A DNA stretch of 64,000 nucleotides from Alphaproteobacteria bacterium (lineage in GTDB: Bacteria > Pseudomonadota > Alphaproteobacteria > Rhizobiales > GCA-2746425), in assembly GCA_024743215.1 (NCBI GenBank), contig JANSWZ010000013.1, positions 1-64,000 on the forward strand, in the 5' to 3' direction. How positions within the stretch are numbered: the stretch's first letter is position 1; each line of letters opens with the position of its first letter. The notes under the pieces were generated by a model that made no database searches, had not been told where the DNA came from, and saw nothing but the letters and a program-made list of their open reading frames with translations. Of this stretch, positions 35,378 to 46,321 are shown piece by piece. The translations under genes and the position numbers were made by a program.

Positions 35378-36070
35378 TCTTATCCTCCCAAAAGGCAAAG
35401 GTCTTCCGTGTCCGAAAGCGACGAGCGCTCGCAGATTTCAGCTTTTTGCTGGCGTTAAAGAACCCCTGTTCAAGCACGATTGACTGGCAATCGAACCTGA
35501 TACCTCCACCTTCGATTCCTATACGTTACCGGTAACTTTCGTCAAGTGTTATCGATAACTTTTTCTGATTTATCCAATGATCCGGCACTTCTTAAACCTG
35601 AATCATAACGCCAGAAAAGCCGTGTAAACGCCTGATTTGACTCTTTAATAGGCCATCTGGAAGTGCATTAGATTCCGTTTGGATGGTCTTGCAGCCAGCA
35701 TTCTTACGACCACTGAATGGGCGCATAGCACGCAGCACCCTGCCCAATTGATGGTGGTTAAAGATGGCCTTGTGAACTCAGATCGAAGGGGCTTGGAAGC
35801 ATGACATGCGCAAAAATGACGTGTTTGGCAGCAAAAGCTTTATTCTGCCGCCAAGCGCTGTTAAAAGCCCCAACAGATAGACAACCGGCTTTGGTATCGA
35901 TGATACATTTATCAAGACGAACCATACGAATTACTGGCCCGGCCTCCCTTTGAGGCGCGGGCAGGTTTGCGCGCGGGGAGCCGGGTTCCACACACAACTG
36001 CAGCATAGAGCAAAGACAGGTCCCAGGGCCCTTTGTGCTCTTATACTTTCTCCTGACTTTAGAGTTGATA
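35378..36070. other. Regulatory gap between the sugar operon and ileS
   Basis: No credible coding sequence lies in these 693 bases. The part next to the sugar operon carries two operators (35525-35559). A GC-rich hairpin lies at 35937-35962: stem GCCCG plus GCCTC paired with GAGGC and CGGGC, one bulged G, loop CCTTT. It has no T-run. A TATACT at 36042-36047 is a candidate -10 box for ileS, without a clear -35. Confidence 0.5.
35525..35559. promoter_or_regulatory. Two LacI-family operator palindromes
   Basis: GTTACCGGTAAC (35525-35536) and GTTATCGATAAC (35548-35559) are perfect 12-bp palindromes with a central CG, spaced 23 bp centre to centre. This is the form of LacI-family sites in sugar operons. 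They sit upstream of the ATPase gene. The regulator is not in the window. Confidence 0.8.
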
Positions 36071-39000
36071 ATGGCTGAAAATACCAATGCGGCAACGCGC
36101 GACTATTCCAAAACATTGTTTTTGCCGAAAACCGGTTTTCCAATGCGGGCCGGTCTTCCCAAGAAGGAACCTGAAATTCTGTCCTTCTGGGAACGGGCTT
36201 CCTTGCAGAAACAGATCCTGAGCAACACCATGCTGCACGGTGTCAGCGCCCAAGAGCGTCCTAAATTCGTGCTTCATGATGGCCCACCATATGCCAATGG
36301 AAATCTGCATATCGGACATGCCCTCAACAAGGTCCTGAAAGACATCATCTGTCGGTCCAAGCAGATGCAGGGCTATTATGCGCCTTATGTGCCGGGCTGG
36401 GATTGCCACGGTCTACCGATTGAATGGAAGATCGAGGAACAATATCGCGCCAAGGGCAAAAACAAGGACGATGTTCCCATCAACGAATTTCGTAAGGAAT
36501 GTCGTGAATTTGCGGAACACTGGATTGGCGAGCAATCAAAAGAGTTTTTGCGGCTGGGCGTTCAAGGTGACTTTGACGACCCTTACAAGACCATGGCCTT
36601 TCACGCTGAGGCGCGGATTGCTGGCGAATTGATGAAATTTGCGAACACGGGTCAATTGTACCGTGGTTCCAAGCCCATCATGTGGTCTGTCGTCGAACGC
36701 ACTGCTCTGGCCGAGGCTGAGGTCGAGTATCACACCTATGAAAGCGATACGATCTGGGTAAAATTTCCCATCGTGAAAGGACCAGATGCGTTGCTGGATG
36801 CCTCGGTGGTGATCTGGACAACAACACCCTGGACAATCCCGGCCAACCGCAGTGTGTGTTTTTCGGGAACTGTATCCTACGGCCTTTATGAAGTTTCCGC
36901 TGCAGAGAATGATTTTGGCCCACAACCTGGAGACAAGCTGATCTTTGCCGATGCCTTGGCAGAAGAATGCGGGTCAAAAGCAAAAGTGCAGCTGAGCCGG
37001 ATTTCTGACGTGTCGGCTGATGATCTGACCGGCATGGTGCTGCATCATCCACTGCAGGGCATGGGCGTTGAGGGCTATCAGTTTCAGATCCCGATGCTGG
37101 AAGGCGATCATGTCACTGCTGAAACCGGTACTGGCTTCGTACACACAGCACCTGGCCATGGCCGTGATGATTTTGAAATCTGGGTTGCCAAACGCCGTGA
37201 CATAGCAGCGCTTGGCATTGATACGTCCATCCCTTTCACGGTGGATGATGCCGGATTCTTCACCGACGATGCGCCCGGATTTGGCCCGTCTTCAGAAGGT
37301 GGCGCTGCCCGTGTTATTGACGACAAGGGCAAGAAGGGCGATGCCAATCAGCGAGTCATCACTGCGCTGATCGGTCAGAGCAAGCTGTTTGCGCGCGGTC
37401 GCCTGAAGCATGATTATCCGCATTCCTGGCGTTCCAAGAAACCGGTTATCTTCCGCAACACCCCACAATGGTTCGTCTATATGGACGAAGACATTGAAGG
37501 GCAGGCAGACGATACGCTGCGTCATCGTGCATTGAACGCCATTGACGCCACACGTTTCTATCCCGATGCCGGACAGAAACGATTGCGCTCGATGATCGAA
37601 AACCGCCCGGATTGGGTCCTGTCACGCCAGCGTGCCTGGGGTGTCCCGATCGCGGTTTTTGCAGATGAAGACGGCAATGTCCTCGTCGATGACGCGGTTA
37701 ATCAGCGTATTCTGGATGCATTTGAGGCCGAAGGTGCGGATGCCTGGTTCGAAGCAGGTGCCAAGGAACGTTTCCTCGGCAATGATCATGATCCTGCCAA
37801 ATGGGAACCGGTGACAGACATTCTGGATGTCTGGTTCGACAGTGGATCCACGCATTCCTATGTTCTGGAAGATCGACCCGAATTGAAATGGCCGGCAGAT
37901 CTTTATCTGGAAGGCTCTGACCAGCACCGTGGATGGTTCCATTCGTCGCTTTTGGAAAGCTGCGGCACGCGAGGACGTGCACCCTATGAAGCCGTGCTGA
38001 CCCATGGCTTTACCATGGATCAGGATGGCCGAAAAATGTCGAAATCTCTCGGCAATACGGTTGCACCACAAGATATCATCAAACAATATGGCGCCGATAT
38101 TTTGCGTCTTTGGGTGGCATCGGTTGATTATTCCGAAGATCAGCGTCTGGGACCGGAAATCATCAAGACGAATGTCGAATCCTATCGCAAGCTGCGCAAT
38201 TCGATCCGCTGGATGCTGGGGGCATTGACCCACTTCAACGCTGAAACCGATCGGGTGTCCTATTCTGAATTGCCAGAGTTGGAGCGCTACATGCTGCATC
38301 AGCTGTGCACCTTGGAAAAGACGGTCAATGAGGGCTATGACGCCTATGATTTCAAAAAGGTGTTCGGCGCGTTGTCGCGTTTCATGAACCTTGATTTGTC
38401 AGCGTTCTATTTTGATGTGCGCAAAGACACATTATATTGCGATCCCATGTCCAGCCTCACCCGCAAGGCCGCGCTGACAGTGATTGATCAGATATTCGAC
38501 AATCTGCTGCGCTGGCTGGCACCAATCCTTCCATTTACCAGCGAAGAATCCTGGCTGTCGCGTCATGACAAGCTGGATGTGTTGGCTGCAGAAGAGGACA
38601 AGGCAGGTTCCGATAGCGAAACACCATCTATCCATCTTCAGGATTTCAATAAGCTTCCCGAAGAGTGGCTGGATGATGGGTTGTTGGAGAAATGGAGCAA
38701 AATCCGCGCGGTGCGCATGGTTGTCACCGGTGCATTGGAAATAGAACGACGCGAAAAACGTATTGGCTCGTCTCTGGAAGCAGCACCACATGTCTATCTC
38801 GAAGGTGATGCCTATAGCGGTGTGGAAGAACAGGCTGATTTCGCAGATATCTGCATCACCAGCGGTATTGATGTCAAAGCCGGTGAAGCCCCGTCGGATG
38901 CGTTTCGTCTGGACGAAGTGCCCGGTGTGGCCGTGGTCTTTGCGGCAGCCGATGGGCAGAAATGTGCACGCTCCTGGAAGTATTCCACTGAAATTGGGCA

Positions 39001-39082
39001 GGACCCGGATTATCCGGAAGTCACGCTGCGCGATGCTCAGGCACTGCGCGAGCTGGCAGCTGCCGGTCTTTTGGAGGCATAG
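36071..39082 (+). CDS. ileS: Isoleucyl-tRNA synthetase
   Basis: Charges tRNA-Ile; class I synthetase, 1003 aa. The HIGH motif is in [15 protein letters not shown], the editing (CP1) domain contains [13 protein letters not shown] and [19 protein letters not shown], and the KMSKS motif is in [12 protein letters not shown]. The C-terminal zinc ribbon of E. coli IleRS is reduced: only one cysteine (QKCARSWK) remains near the end. The ATG at 36071 fits the family start [17 protein letters not shown]. It is followed four bases later by lspA. Confidence 0.98.
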   Translation: MAENTNAATRDYSKTLFLPKTGFPMRAGLPKKEPEILSFWERASLQKQILSNTMLHGVSAQERPKFVLHDGPPYANGNLHIGHALNKVLKDIICRSKQMQGYYAPYVPGWDCHGLPIEWKIEEQYRAKGKNKDDVPINEFRKECREFAEHWIGEQSKEFLRLGVQGDFDDPYKTMAFHAEARIAGELMKFANTGQLYRGSKPIMWSVVERTALAEAEVEYHTYESDTIWVKFPIVKGPDALLDASVVIWTTTPWTIPANRSVCFSGTVSYGLYEVSAAENDFGPQPGDKLIFADALAEECGSKAKVQLSRISDVSADDLTGMVLHHPLQGMGVEGYQFQIPMLEGDHVTAETGTGFVHTAPGHGRDDFEIWVAKRRDIAALGIDTSIPFTVDDAGFFTDDAPGFGPSSEGGAARVIDDKGKKGDANQRVITALIGQSKLFARGRLKHDYPHSWRSKKPVIFRNTPQWFVYMDEDIEGQADDTLRHRALNAIDATRFYPDAGQKRLRSMIENRPDWVLSRQRAWGVPIAVFADEDGNVLVDDAVNQRILDAFEAEGADAWFEAGAKERFLGNDHDPAKWEPVTDILDVWFDSGSTHSYVLEDRPELKWPADLYLEGSDQHRGWFHSSLLESCGTRGRAPYEAVLTHGFTMDQDGRKMSKSLGNTVAPQDIIKQYGADILRLWVASVDYSEDQRLGPEIIKTNVESYRKLRNSIRWMLGALTHFNAETDRVSYSELPELERYMLHQLCTLEKTVNEGYDAYDFKKVFGALSRFMNLDLSAFYFDVRKDTLYCDPMSSLTRKAALTVIDQIFDNLLRWLAPILPFTSEESWLSRHDKLDVLAAEEDKAGSDSETPSIHLQDFNKLPEEWLDDGLLEKWSKIRAVRMVVTGALEIERREKRIGSSLEAAPHVYLEGDAYSGVEEQADFADICITSGIDVKAGEAPSDAFRLDEVPGVAVVFAAADGQKCARSWKYSTEIGQDPDYPEVTLRDAQALRELAAAGLLEA

Positions 39083-39085
39083 CTT

Positions 39086-39619
39086 GTGAAGACTGGTCAG
39101 CGATGGCCCCAAAATCTGGCCTTGTGGAGCCCCAGCGCAGCTTTTGTTTTGCGCTGGGCGGCAATTTTGTTGATTCTGGATCAGGCATCAAAATACGGAA
39201 TTCTCTACGGGCTTGGGCTTCGACAGGGACAGAAGATTGTTCTGAACCCGTATATGGACCTGTTGATGGTATGGAATCGGGGGATCAGCTATGGCCTGTT
39301 TCAACAGAACAGTGACATTGGCCGGTGGCTCCTGGTCGTGGTTGGTTTAGCCGCTTGTGTGGCCATCTGGATCTGGGCAAATCGTGTTCAGACAAAATGG
39401 TTCTGCATAGGCGCAGCGCTCGTAATTGGCGGTGGGCTTGGCAATACGATTGACCGCGTGATCTATGGCGCGGTCGCGGATTTTGTTTCTCTGCACGCAT
39501 TCAATTTTTACTGGTATGTCTTCAACATCGCTGACGTTGCAATCGTTGCAGGATTTGTGCTGCTCCTGTATGACATGATCTGGCCGGGATCGGCCCCTGA
39601 GAAGCCGGACGGGTCTTAA
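39086..39619 (+). CDS. lspA: Lipoprotein signal peptidase (signal peptidase II)
   Basis: Inner-membrane aspartyl protease, 177 aa, four membrane helices, that cleaves the signal peptide of diacylglyceryl prolipoproteins. The catalytic aspartates lie in GGGLGNTIDRVIYGAVADFV and FNIADVAIVAG. GTG 39086 is the start, with GGAGG eight bases upstream inside the ileS end. The next gene encodes a lipoprotein, a likely substrate class. Confidence 0.97.
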   Translation: MKTGQRWPQNLALWSPSAAFVLRWAAILLILDQASKYGILYGLGLRQGQKIVLNPYMDLLMVWNRGISYGLFQQNSDIGRWLLVVVGLAACVAIWIWANRVQTKWFCIGAALVIGGGLGNTIDRVIYGAVADFVSLHAFNFYWYVFNIADVAIVAGFVLLLYDMIWPGSAPEKPDGS

Positions 39620-39709
39620 TTGCGCCATTTTGGTTGCACAAAAGCGTCCGGTAGTGAAAGTTTATTTAAGGTTTTCTGTCAAAAGCGCATTTGCAGAATG
39701 GCCATTTGA

Positions 39710-40354
39710 GTGAGAACGGGTGTTGTATTGACCGTCACGAAGTCCTTAAAACGTGCCCTCAAGGCATCGGCAGCTTTTGGCCTCCTAGCCTCGCTTCTTG
39801 CGTTGGCCGGGTGCAATACACCGACTTATGGCACCGGCAAATCGCCCGAATTGTCCATGATTCAGGAATTGACCGGAAACCTTGGTGCCGGCCCGAAGAA
39901 GAAAGAGCCGATTGAATATCAGGCCCGTTCTGAACTGGTACTTCCACCATCTTCACAATTGCCGGCTCCTGAAGAAAAGCTGGCTCTGTCACAGTCTGCT
40001 GCATGGCCGAATGATCCGGATCGAAACAAGCCGACAGCAAATACATCGGGTGAAATTCCCGAGGAGTTTCGTCGCGGACGTCTGGCCCGAGGGTCAAGCC
40101 GTGATGCGGACCCGAATGTCAGCCCTATTGATGTAACCGAAATGAACACGGCACAGCGTCTGGAAGCCCAGCGTAAGTTCCGTGAGCAGCGCGCGTCGAT
40201 GAACAGCCTGAACCCGACAGAGCGTAAATATCTGACAGATCCACCGGTTGAATATCGCGTGCCATCAGCCAATGCACCTCAGCCGGATGATTTCGAAGAA
40301 AGTACCGAAGCCAGAACCCTGTTTGGGTCTCTTTGGAAACGCTGGCGCGACTGA
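39710..40354 (+). CDS. DUF3035-type lipoprotein
   Basis: This 214-aa protein has a lipobox LALAGC with Cys35 as the lipidation site, so it is exported and anchored, probably in the outer membrane. The Pro/Ser-rich mature part includes YQARSELVLPPSSQLPAP and a C-terminal region ending FGSLWKRWRD. This matches the alphaproteobacterial DUF3035 family found beside lspA. Function is unknown. The start is GTG 39710 or TTG 39728; neither has a strong ribosome-binding site. Confidence 0.8.
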   Translation: MRTGVVLTVTKSLKRALKASAAFGLLASLLALAGCNTPTYGTGKSPELSMIQELTGNLGAGPKKKEPIEYQARSELVLPPSSQLPAPEEKLALSQSAAWPNDPDRNKPTANTSGEIPEEFRRGRLARGSSRDADPNVSPIDVTEMNTAQRLEAQRKFREQRASMNSLNPTERKYLTDPPVEYRVPSANAPQPDDFEESTEARTLFGSLWKRWRD

Positions 40355-40431
40355 CCCGCATAAAATCTATAATGTGACGACCGAATCACCGGGGTGAAGA
40401 TACCTCGGCATTTGTGCTGGGAGTTCATGCA

Positions 40432-42282
40432 ATGATCATCCGACAATTGACGGAAGGCACCATCAACCGCATTGCCGCTGGCGAAGTGGTGGAGCGGCCT
40501 GCCAGTGTGGTCAAGGAACTGGTCGAAAACGCGATTGACGCAGAATCGACCAGAATTGATATCGTGACCGCAAGCGGCGGCAAGACCATGCTCAGGGTCA
40601 CCGATAATGGTGTCGGCATGAATGCAGACGACCTTGCACTGGCCGTTGAACGCCATTGCACCAGCAAGCTCAATGAAAGTGACCTGTTTGATATTCAAAG
40701 CCTTGGCTTTCGCGGTGAAGCACTACCATCAATTGGCTCGGTGGCAGAATTATCCATCAAGACCAGGCAGCAAGGCGCAGACACTGGCTGGGCACTTACA
40801 ATTGATGGTGGACAGAAATCTCCTGTCAGCCCGACGGCACTGAATACCGGCACCCAGATTGAAGTACGAAACCTGTTTTTTACAACACCAGCCCGCCTGA
40901 AGTTTTTAAAGAGTGACCGTGCTGAAACCTCCGCCATTACAGATGTGGTAAAACGCTTGGCGCTGGCGCATCCCAATATTCGATTTTCCCTGACGGGACC
41001 AGACCGCACAGCGCTCGATTATGGCGCGGCCACTGGAGATGACGCGCTGCTGTCGCGCATTACCCAGGTCATGGGAAAAGAGTTTCGTGACAATGCTGTT
41101 GCCATTGATGCGGTTCGGGAAGGTGTTCGGCTTTCCGGGTTTGCAGCCCTGCCGACCTTCAATCGCGCAAACACGCTTCAGCAGTTTTTCTTCGTCAATG
41201 GTCGCCCGGTCCGGGACCGGCAATTACTGGGCGCATTGCGTGCAGCCTATTCGGATTTTCAGTCGAAACACCGTCATCCCGTTGCCGTTCTGTTTGTCGA
41301 CATTGATCCACATCAGGTGGATGTCAATGTGCATCCCACCAAAGCCGATGTCCGCTTCCGGGACGCAGCGCTGGTGCGTGGTCTGATCATTGGCGCAATC
41401 CGCGAAGCGATGGCTGCAACCGGCCACCGCTCGGCGACCACCGGTGGAGCAGAGGCGCTGGCGCTGCTGCAGCGGCGGCACATTCCTTCAACGCGACCAT
41501 CAGATTGGCAACAATCGGCATTCAGGCCCGATCGTCAGGATGTCCCGGAAGCACGAGATGCAGCGCAGAATAACGGGTTTTCTGAACCCTTGCAGTCTGC
41601 CTATGGTGCGCCCGGCGCCAACACCGGTTTTGAAGCCTTTCAAACCCCGTCCACGGACACCAGACCCATGCAGGTGGAGCAATCCGAGCCAGAGGCAGCT
41701 CATCTGCCACTGGGGGCGGCACGCGCGCAAATCCATGAGAATTACATCGTGGCCCAGACCGAAGATGGTCTGGTGATCGTCGATCAACATGCGGCCCATG
41801 AACGGCTTGTCTATGAACGGTTGAAGGCCGCGCTGGCAAAGAAAGAAGTCGCGAGTCAGATGTTGTTGATACCTGATATCATAGATCTGCCGGAAGATGA
41901 CGTGGATCGGCTGGAAGCACGTGCTGAAGAACTCAACCATCTGGGCCTGCATTTGGAACGTTTCGGCCCTGGGGCAATCTGCGTGCGTGAAACTCCGGCT
42001 CTGCTGGGCGATACGGATGTGGGCGGTCTGGTGCGCGATATTGCTGACGATCTTGCCGAACTGGACGCGTCCACACGCCTTGAAGAACGGCTGCATTATG
42101 TGGCTGCGACCATGGCTTGCCATGGCTCGGTGCGCTCCGGTCGACGATTGAGAGCGGAAGAAATGAATGCTCTTCTGCGCGACATGGAGGCGACGCCAAA
42201 CTCTGGTCAATGCAATCATGGTCGTCCGACCTATGTGGAGCTGAAGCTGGCTGACATTGAAAAACTGTTTGGTCGTCGCTGA
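40432..42282 (+). CDS. mutL: DNA mismatch repair protein MutL (endonuclease type)
   Basis: This 616-aa protein has the N-terminal GHKL ATPase: [20 protein letters not shown] and [14 protein letters not shown] motifs. A C-terminal dimerisation domain carries the metal-dependent nicking motif [12 protein letters not shown]. MutL proteins with this motif cut the new strand themselves, as expected in bacteria that lack MutH. A Pro/Ser/Gln-rich linker (about residues 350-430) joins the domains. The ATG at 40432 has GGGAG nine bases upstream. Confidence 0.97.
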   Translation: MIIRQLTEGTINRIAAGEVVERPASVVKELVENAIDAESTRIDIVTASGGKTMLRVTDNGVGMNADDLALAVERHCTSKLNESDLFDIQSLGFRGEALPSIGSVAELSIKTRQQGADTGWALTIDGGQKSPVSPTALNTGTQIEVRNLFFTTPARLKFLKSDRAETSAITDVVKRLALAHPNIRFSLTGPDRTALDYGAATGDDALLSRITQVMGKEFRDNAVAIDAVREGVRLSGFAALPTFNRANTLQQFFFVNGRPVRDRQLLGALRAAYSDFQSKHRHPVAVLFVDIDPHQVDVNVHPTKADVRFRDAALVRGLIIGAIREAMAATGHRSATTGGAEALALLQRRHIPSTRPSDWQQSAFRPDRQDVPEARDAAQNNGFSEPLQSAYGAPGANTGFEAFQTPSTDTRPMQVEQSEPEAAHLPLGAARAQIHENYIVAQTEDGLVIVDQHAAHERLVYERLKAALAKKEVASQMLLIPDIIDLPEDDVDRLEARAEELNHLGLHLERFGPGAICVRETPALLGDTDVGGLVRDIADDLAELDASTRLEERLHYVAATMACHGSVRSGRRLRAEEMNALLRDMEATPNSGQCNHGRPTYVELKLADIEKLFGRR

Positions 42283-42350
42283 TTGCAGAACGACCGACTT
42301 GCCACGCGGTACTTCCTTCCGCTAAACCGCTTCACATAGGGGAGAATTTC

Positions 42351-43103
42351 ATGACACAGAAAACAGCACTTGTAACAGGCGGCAGCTCGGGCATTGGCCG
42401 GGCCACGGCATTAAAACTTGCGGGCGCAGGATACACAGTTGCTGTCTGTGGGCGGCGTCTGGACGCACTGGAAGAGACAGTTGCGCAAGGCAAAGACCTG
42501 CCGGGAACCATTATCGCGTCTGCTGCAGATGTGTCGAATGCCGCCTCGGTGGAGGCCATGTTTGCTGATTTGAAGGAACGCCTGCCACGGCTGGATGTCC
42601 TGTTCAACAATGCCGGGGTTTCCAGCCCTTCTACCAATTTTGGCGATGTCACATTCGACGATTGGCGCCGGGTGATGGGCATTAATCTCGATGGTATGTT
42701 TTTGGTTGCCAACAACGCCTATCGCTGGATGCGCGATCAGGACCCGCAAGGTGGACGGATCGTCAATAATGGTTCCATTTCAGCCTATGTCCCGCGGCCA
42801 GGTTCCGTCTGCTACACTGCTTCCAAACATGCTGTGACCGGCCTGACGCGCACGATTTCGCTGGATGGCCGCGTCCATAACATCGCTTGCGGGCAAATTG
42901 ACATTGGCAATGCAGCGTCCGATATGACAGCTCATTTCGACAAGGGGCTGCCCCAGGCCGATGGTTCGGTAAAGCCTGAGCCGACCATCGATGTGGACCA
43001 TGTGGCCAATGCAGTGTTGCAGATGGCAGAACTACCCTTGAATGCCAATGTTCAATTCATGAACATCATGGCGCGCGACATGCCATTCATCGGTCGCGGA
43101 TAA
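42351..43103 (+). CDS. SDR-family oxidoreductase
   Basis: NAD(P)-dependent short-chain dehydrogenase, 250 aa. The cofactor motif TGGSSGIGRA is near the N-terminus. The active-site Ser lies in NGSISAY and the Tyr-Lys pair in CYTASKHAVTGL. Substrate unknown. It follows mutL after 68 bp and is convergent with ubiA; seven bases separate the stops. Confidence 0.94.
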   Translation: MTQKTALVTGGSSGIGRATALKLAGAGYTVAVCGRRLDALEETVAQGKDLPGTIIASAADVSNAASVEAMFADLKERLPRLDVLFNNAGVSSPSTNFGDVTFDDWRRVMGINLDGMFLVANNAYRWMRDQDPQGGRIVNNGSISAYVPRPGSVCYTASKHAVTGLTRTISLDGRVHNIACGQIDIGNAASDMTAHFDKGLPQADGSVKPEPTIDVDHVANAVLQMAELPLNANVQFMNIMARDMPFIGRG

Positions 43104-43110
43104 ACGAAAC

Positions 43111-44049
43111 CTACAACAAGGTTTCCAGCACCAGGCCTGCGAACAACAGCAGGCCTGCATTGCGGTTGGAGCGGAACTGCATCAGGCAGCGCTCGGAATT
43201 ATTCGGTTGAAGTGTGGCAATCTGCCAACCCAGATGCACGCTGAATCCTGTCAGACCCAGAGCTGCATAGGTGCCGCCGCCGGAAGCGAAGATTGCGATG
43301 GCAGCAAACAAAATGGCACCGCCAAAGAATCCCCCGATGATCAATTGAGAATTGTCACCAAATGTGCGGGCCGTTGAGCGCACGCCGATCAAAGCGTCAT
43401 CTTCCTGATCCTGATGCGCGTAAATTGTGTCATAGCCGATCGTCCACATAATGGCCGCGACATAGAGGCAGTAAGGGGCCAGTTGGTTCAACTCACCATA
43501 ACGTGCGGCAAAACCCATCAGCGCGCCCCAGGAAAACGCGAAGCCCAGAACGATCTGGGGCCAATTGGTAATGCGTTTCATAAACGGATAGATGGCGATA
43601 ATCGGCAGTGAGGCGAGCCCGAGGTAAATCGCAAACTGGTTGAATTGCAGCAACACCAGAAAACCTGCAAGCGCCTGCAAAACCAAAAAAGTAACGGCTT
43701 GTTTGACCGTCACCTGCTCTGATGGCAAGGGCCGGGAACGGGTGCGGGCCACCTGCGCATCAATTTTGCGGTCCACCAGATCATTAAACGTGCACCCGGC
43801 ACCGCGCATTGCAATCGCGCCAATAAAAAACAGCACGAGATGCCATAAATTTACATGCGTATTGGCCGCATTGGCGGCCAGCGCAACGGACCACCAGCAA
43901 GGCAGCAGCAACAGCCACCAGCCAATAGGGCGATCCCAGCGGGCCAGGCGCGCATAGGGGCGCAGCCACTCTGGAGCTGAGGTATCAACCCAATGGCCGC
44001 TCACCGCATCAGAAACGCTTTCCTGCAGATTATCTGTTGTCTCATTCAT
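43111..44049 (-). CDS. ubiA: 4-hydroxybenzoate polyprenyltransferase
   Basis: Integral membrane prenyltransferase, 312 aa, that attaches the polyprenyl tail to 4-hydroxybenzoate in ubiquinone synthesis. Both aspartate-rich magnesium motifs are visible: GCTFNDLVDRKIDAQVARTR and YAHQDQEDDALIGVRS. About eight hydrophobic segments follow. It is divergent from purD; the ATG at 44049 leaves 142 bp between the two starts. Confidence 0.96.
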   Translation of the reverse strand: MNETTDNLQESVSDAVSGHWVDTSAPEWLRPYARLARWDRPIGWWLLLLPCWWSVALAANAANTHVNLWHLVLFFIGAIAMRGAGCTFNDLVDRKIDAQVARTRSRPLPSEQVTVKQAVTFLVLQALAGFLVLLQFNQFAIYLGLASLPIIAIYPFMKRITNWPQIVLGFAFSWGALMGFAARYGELNQLAPYCLYVAAIMWTIGYDTIYAHQDQEDDALIGVRSTARTFGDNSQLIIGGFFGGAILFAAIAIFASGGGTYAALGLTGFSVHLGWQIATLQPNNSERCLMQFRSNRNAGLLLFAGLVLETLL

Positions 44050-44191
44050 GGGGCGGACAAATGGCTTGCAATCGGCAATCCGTCAAGCTTTTAGAAGCGC
44101 CGATCCCGCCTTTACCCGTAGGTATCGGCATGTTAACCGCACACATGAAGCCGGATTCAAGGCCGGAAAGTGCAGGCGAAAGATTGCTATT

Positions 44192-45454
44192 ATGAATGTT
44201 TTTCTCATCGGACATGGTGGACGCGAGCATGCTCTGGGCTGGAAACTGGCTCAATCACCCTCATTGACGCGACTCTGGTCCACGGGCGCGAATCCCGGTC
44301 TTTTGGCGCTGAGCCAGCCAAGCCAGGTGGATCCGGCGGATCACGATGCAATTGTCGCCTTCTGCAAAGCCAACATGATTGACCTTGTGGTCGTCGGCCC
44401 GGAAGCTCCGTTGGTAGCTGGCCTTGTGGATGATCTGGCCGCTGCCGGAATTGCCGCCTTTGGTCCGGGGCGGGAAGCGGCTCAATTGGAAGGCTCCAAA
44501 CATTTTACCAAAGCCCTGTGTGAAGAAGCCAATATTCCAACGGCTGGCTTCGGGCATTTTTCCAATCTGGAAGACGCCAGAGCCTATGTCGCAGAGAAGG
44601 GTGCACCGATTGTCATCAAGGCCGATGGTTTGGCTGCGGGAAAGGGCGTGACCGTTGCTATGACTTCCGACGAGGCTGACGCTGCCCTTCAGGACTGTTT
44701 TGATGGACAGTTTGGTGAAGCAGGCGCAAGTGTAGTGATTGAGGAGTTCATGGAAGGCGAAGAAGCCAGCATCTTCATTCTGTGCGATGGTGAGAACATG
44801 TTGCCCATGGCCAGTGCACAGGACCACAAACGTGTTGGCGAGGGTGACACTGGCCCAAATACAGGTGGCATGGGTGCATATTCACCGGCTCCAGTCGTCA
44901 GCGACGCCCTTCTGGAACTGACCTTGCAAACCATTGTCGCACCAACGCTGAAAACATTGGCTGCCCGAGGCACGCCCTATCGGGGCGTATTATACGCTGG
45001 ATTGATGATCAACGAGAATGGTCCAAAACTGATTGAATATAATTGCCGGTTCGGCGATCCTGAATGTCAGGTTCTGATGATGCGGATGCAAAGCGATCTG
45101 CTGCCATTGTTGAGCGCAAGCGCCACAGGCAGTCTCAAAGATGCCGCCATTGATTGGCATGATGACCCGGCAATGACGGTCGTCATGGCAGCCAACGGGT
45201 ATCCCGGTCCCTATGGAAAGGGCAGCATCATCTCAGGCCTTGAGGATTTGAAAGACCAGGCAGATGTGGTGGTGTTTCATGCCGGGACCAAAGAGGTGGA
45301 TAGCAAGATCCTTGCTGATGGAGGCCGTGTTCTGACTGTTACCGCCCGCGCGGACACAATCAAAGCGGCGCAGCAACTGGCCTATAAGGCGGTTGACAGA
45401 ATAGACTGGCCGGAAGGGTTCTGCCGCCGCGATATTGGCTGGCGTGCCTTGTGA
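44192..45454 (+). CDS. purD: Phosphoribosylamine-glycine ligase
   Basis: Second step of purine synthesis, ATP-grasp enzyme, 420 aa. The start [17 protein letters not shown], the ATP-grasp segments [17 protein letters not shown] and [15 protein letters not shown], and the metal-binding [19 protein letters not shown] match the family. The ATG at 44192 was chosen because the frame's 48 upstream codons have no family similarity. Confidence 0.98.
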   Translation: MNVFLIGHGGREHALGWKLAQSPSLTRLWSTGANPGLLALSQPSQVDPADHDAIVAFCKANMIDLVVVGPEAPLVAGLVDDLAAAGIAAFGPGREAAQLEGSKHFTKALCEEANIPTAGFGHFSNLEDARAYVAEKGAPIVIKADGLAAGKGVTVAMTSDEADAALQDCFDGQFGEAGASVVIEEFMEGEEASIFILCDGENMLPMASAQDHKRVGEGDTGPNTGGMGAYSPAPVVSDALLELTLQTIVAPTLKTLAARGTPYRGVLYAGLMINENGPKLIEYNCRFGDPECQVLMMRMQSDLLPLLSASATGSLKDAAIDWHDDPAMTVVMAANGYPGPYGKGSIISGLEDLKDQADVVVFHAGTKEVDSKILADGGRVLTVTARADTIKAAQQLAYKAVDRIDWPEGFCRRDIGWRAL

Positions 45455-45478
45455 TGGTGATTGTGAGGCTTTAAAGAC

Positions 45479-46321
45479 ATGCGTCAGACAGTTCCTGTTT
45501 CACTTGCTCTTGGCGGTGGTGGTGCACGTGGATTGGCGCACATTGTCGTTTTGGAGGCCTTGGATGATCTGGGCATACTGCCAAGAGAGATTTCCGGGAC
45601 ATCAATCGGGGCCATTATGGGAGCTGGATATGCCAGCGGCCTGAGCGGTAACGAAATTCGCGAAGCCGTGCTGGCTCTGTTTTCAAACCGAGGGAAAACC
45701 ATTCAATTGTTGTGGCAAATGCGCGGCAAACGCGTTCTGCCCAAGATGTCTTTGACGGATGTTGACCCATTGCTGGTTCTGAATACTTTTGTCGGCGATC
45801 TGATCCCACAGAATTTTGATGCACTGAAGGTTCCATTGACTGTCGTCGCCACAGACTTTTATGGCTGGAGCGAAAGGATTTTTAAAACTGGAGATTTGCG
45901 ACAGGCTGTTGCAGCCTCCATTGCCATTCCTGTGCTGTTTTCTCCAGTCAGGGTTGATGGCCGCATTCTGGTTGATGGCGGATTTGTCAATCCTTTGCCG
46001 TTTGATCATCTACTCACAGAGGATTTGTGTATCGCTGTTGACGTAGTCGGCGGCCCAAAAGCACCTTCAGTTGAAGATGCTGGCCAACATCCCCCAATGC
46101 CAGCATTGAAAGAAGTGATTTTCGGCAGCACGCAGCTTCTGATGCAATCCATCGTTTCGGAAAAACTGAAAAGCCGCAGTCCGACCATTCTGTTTCGACC
46201 ACAGATCGAGGAATTCGGTGTGCTTGATTTTCTGGATGCCAATGAAATCCTGGAAGCCGCGGAGCGCGATCGTGACATCATCAAACGCACCATTGCGGAA
46301 AAGGTTGAAAGTGGTCTCTAA
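45479..46321 (+). CDS. Patatin-like phospholipase (RssA-like)
   Basis: Serine lipase/acyl hydrolase, 280 aa. The oxyanion hole GGGGARG (residues 12-18), nucleophile elbow GTSIG with Ser42, and catalytic Asp166 in VDGGFVNPLPF form the Ser-Asp dyad. No signal peptide is seen, so it acts inside the cell on membrane lipids. Its end overlaps tadA (convergent) by four bases. Its specific lipid is unknown. Confidence 0.93.
   Translation: MRQTVPVSLALGGGGARGLAHIVVLEALDDLGILPREISGTSIGAIMGAGYASGLSGNEIREAVLALFSNRGKTIQLLWQMRGKRVLPKMSLTDVDPLLVLNTFVGDLIPQNFDALKVPLTVVATDFYGWSERIFKTGDLRQAVAASIAIPVLFSPVRVDGRILVDGGFVNPLPFDHLLTEDLCIAVDVVGGPKAPSVEDAGQHPPMPALKEVIFGSTQLLMQSIVSEKLKSRSPTILFRPQIEEFGVLDFLDANEILEAAERDRDIIKRTIAEKVESGL

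Noticed and set aside
35930-36010. tRNA-like stretch with a GGGTTCC segment
   Set aside because: No matching acceptor stem, anticodon arm or T-arm pairing could be drawn.
35758-36087. 109-residue minus-strand open frame upstream of ileS
   Set aside because: Overlaps the ileS start region, has no ribosome-binding site or family similarity, and its composition is unlike its neighbours.
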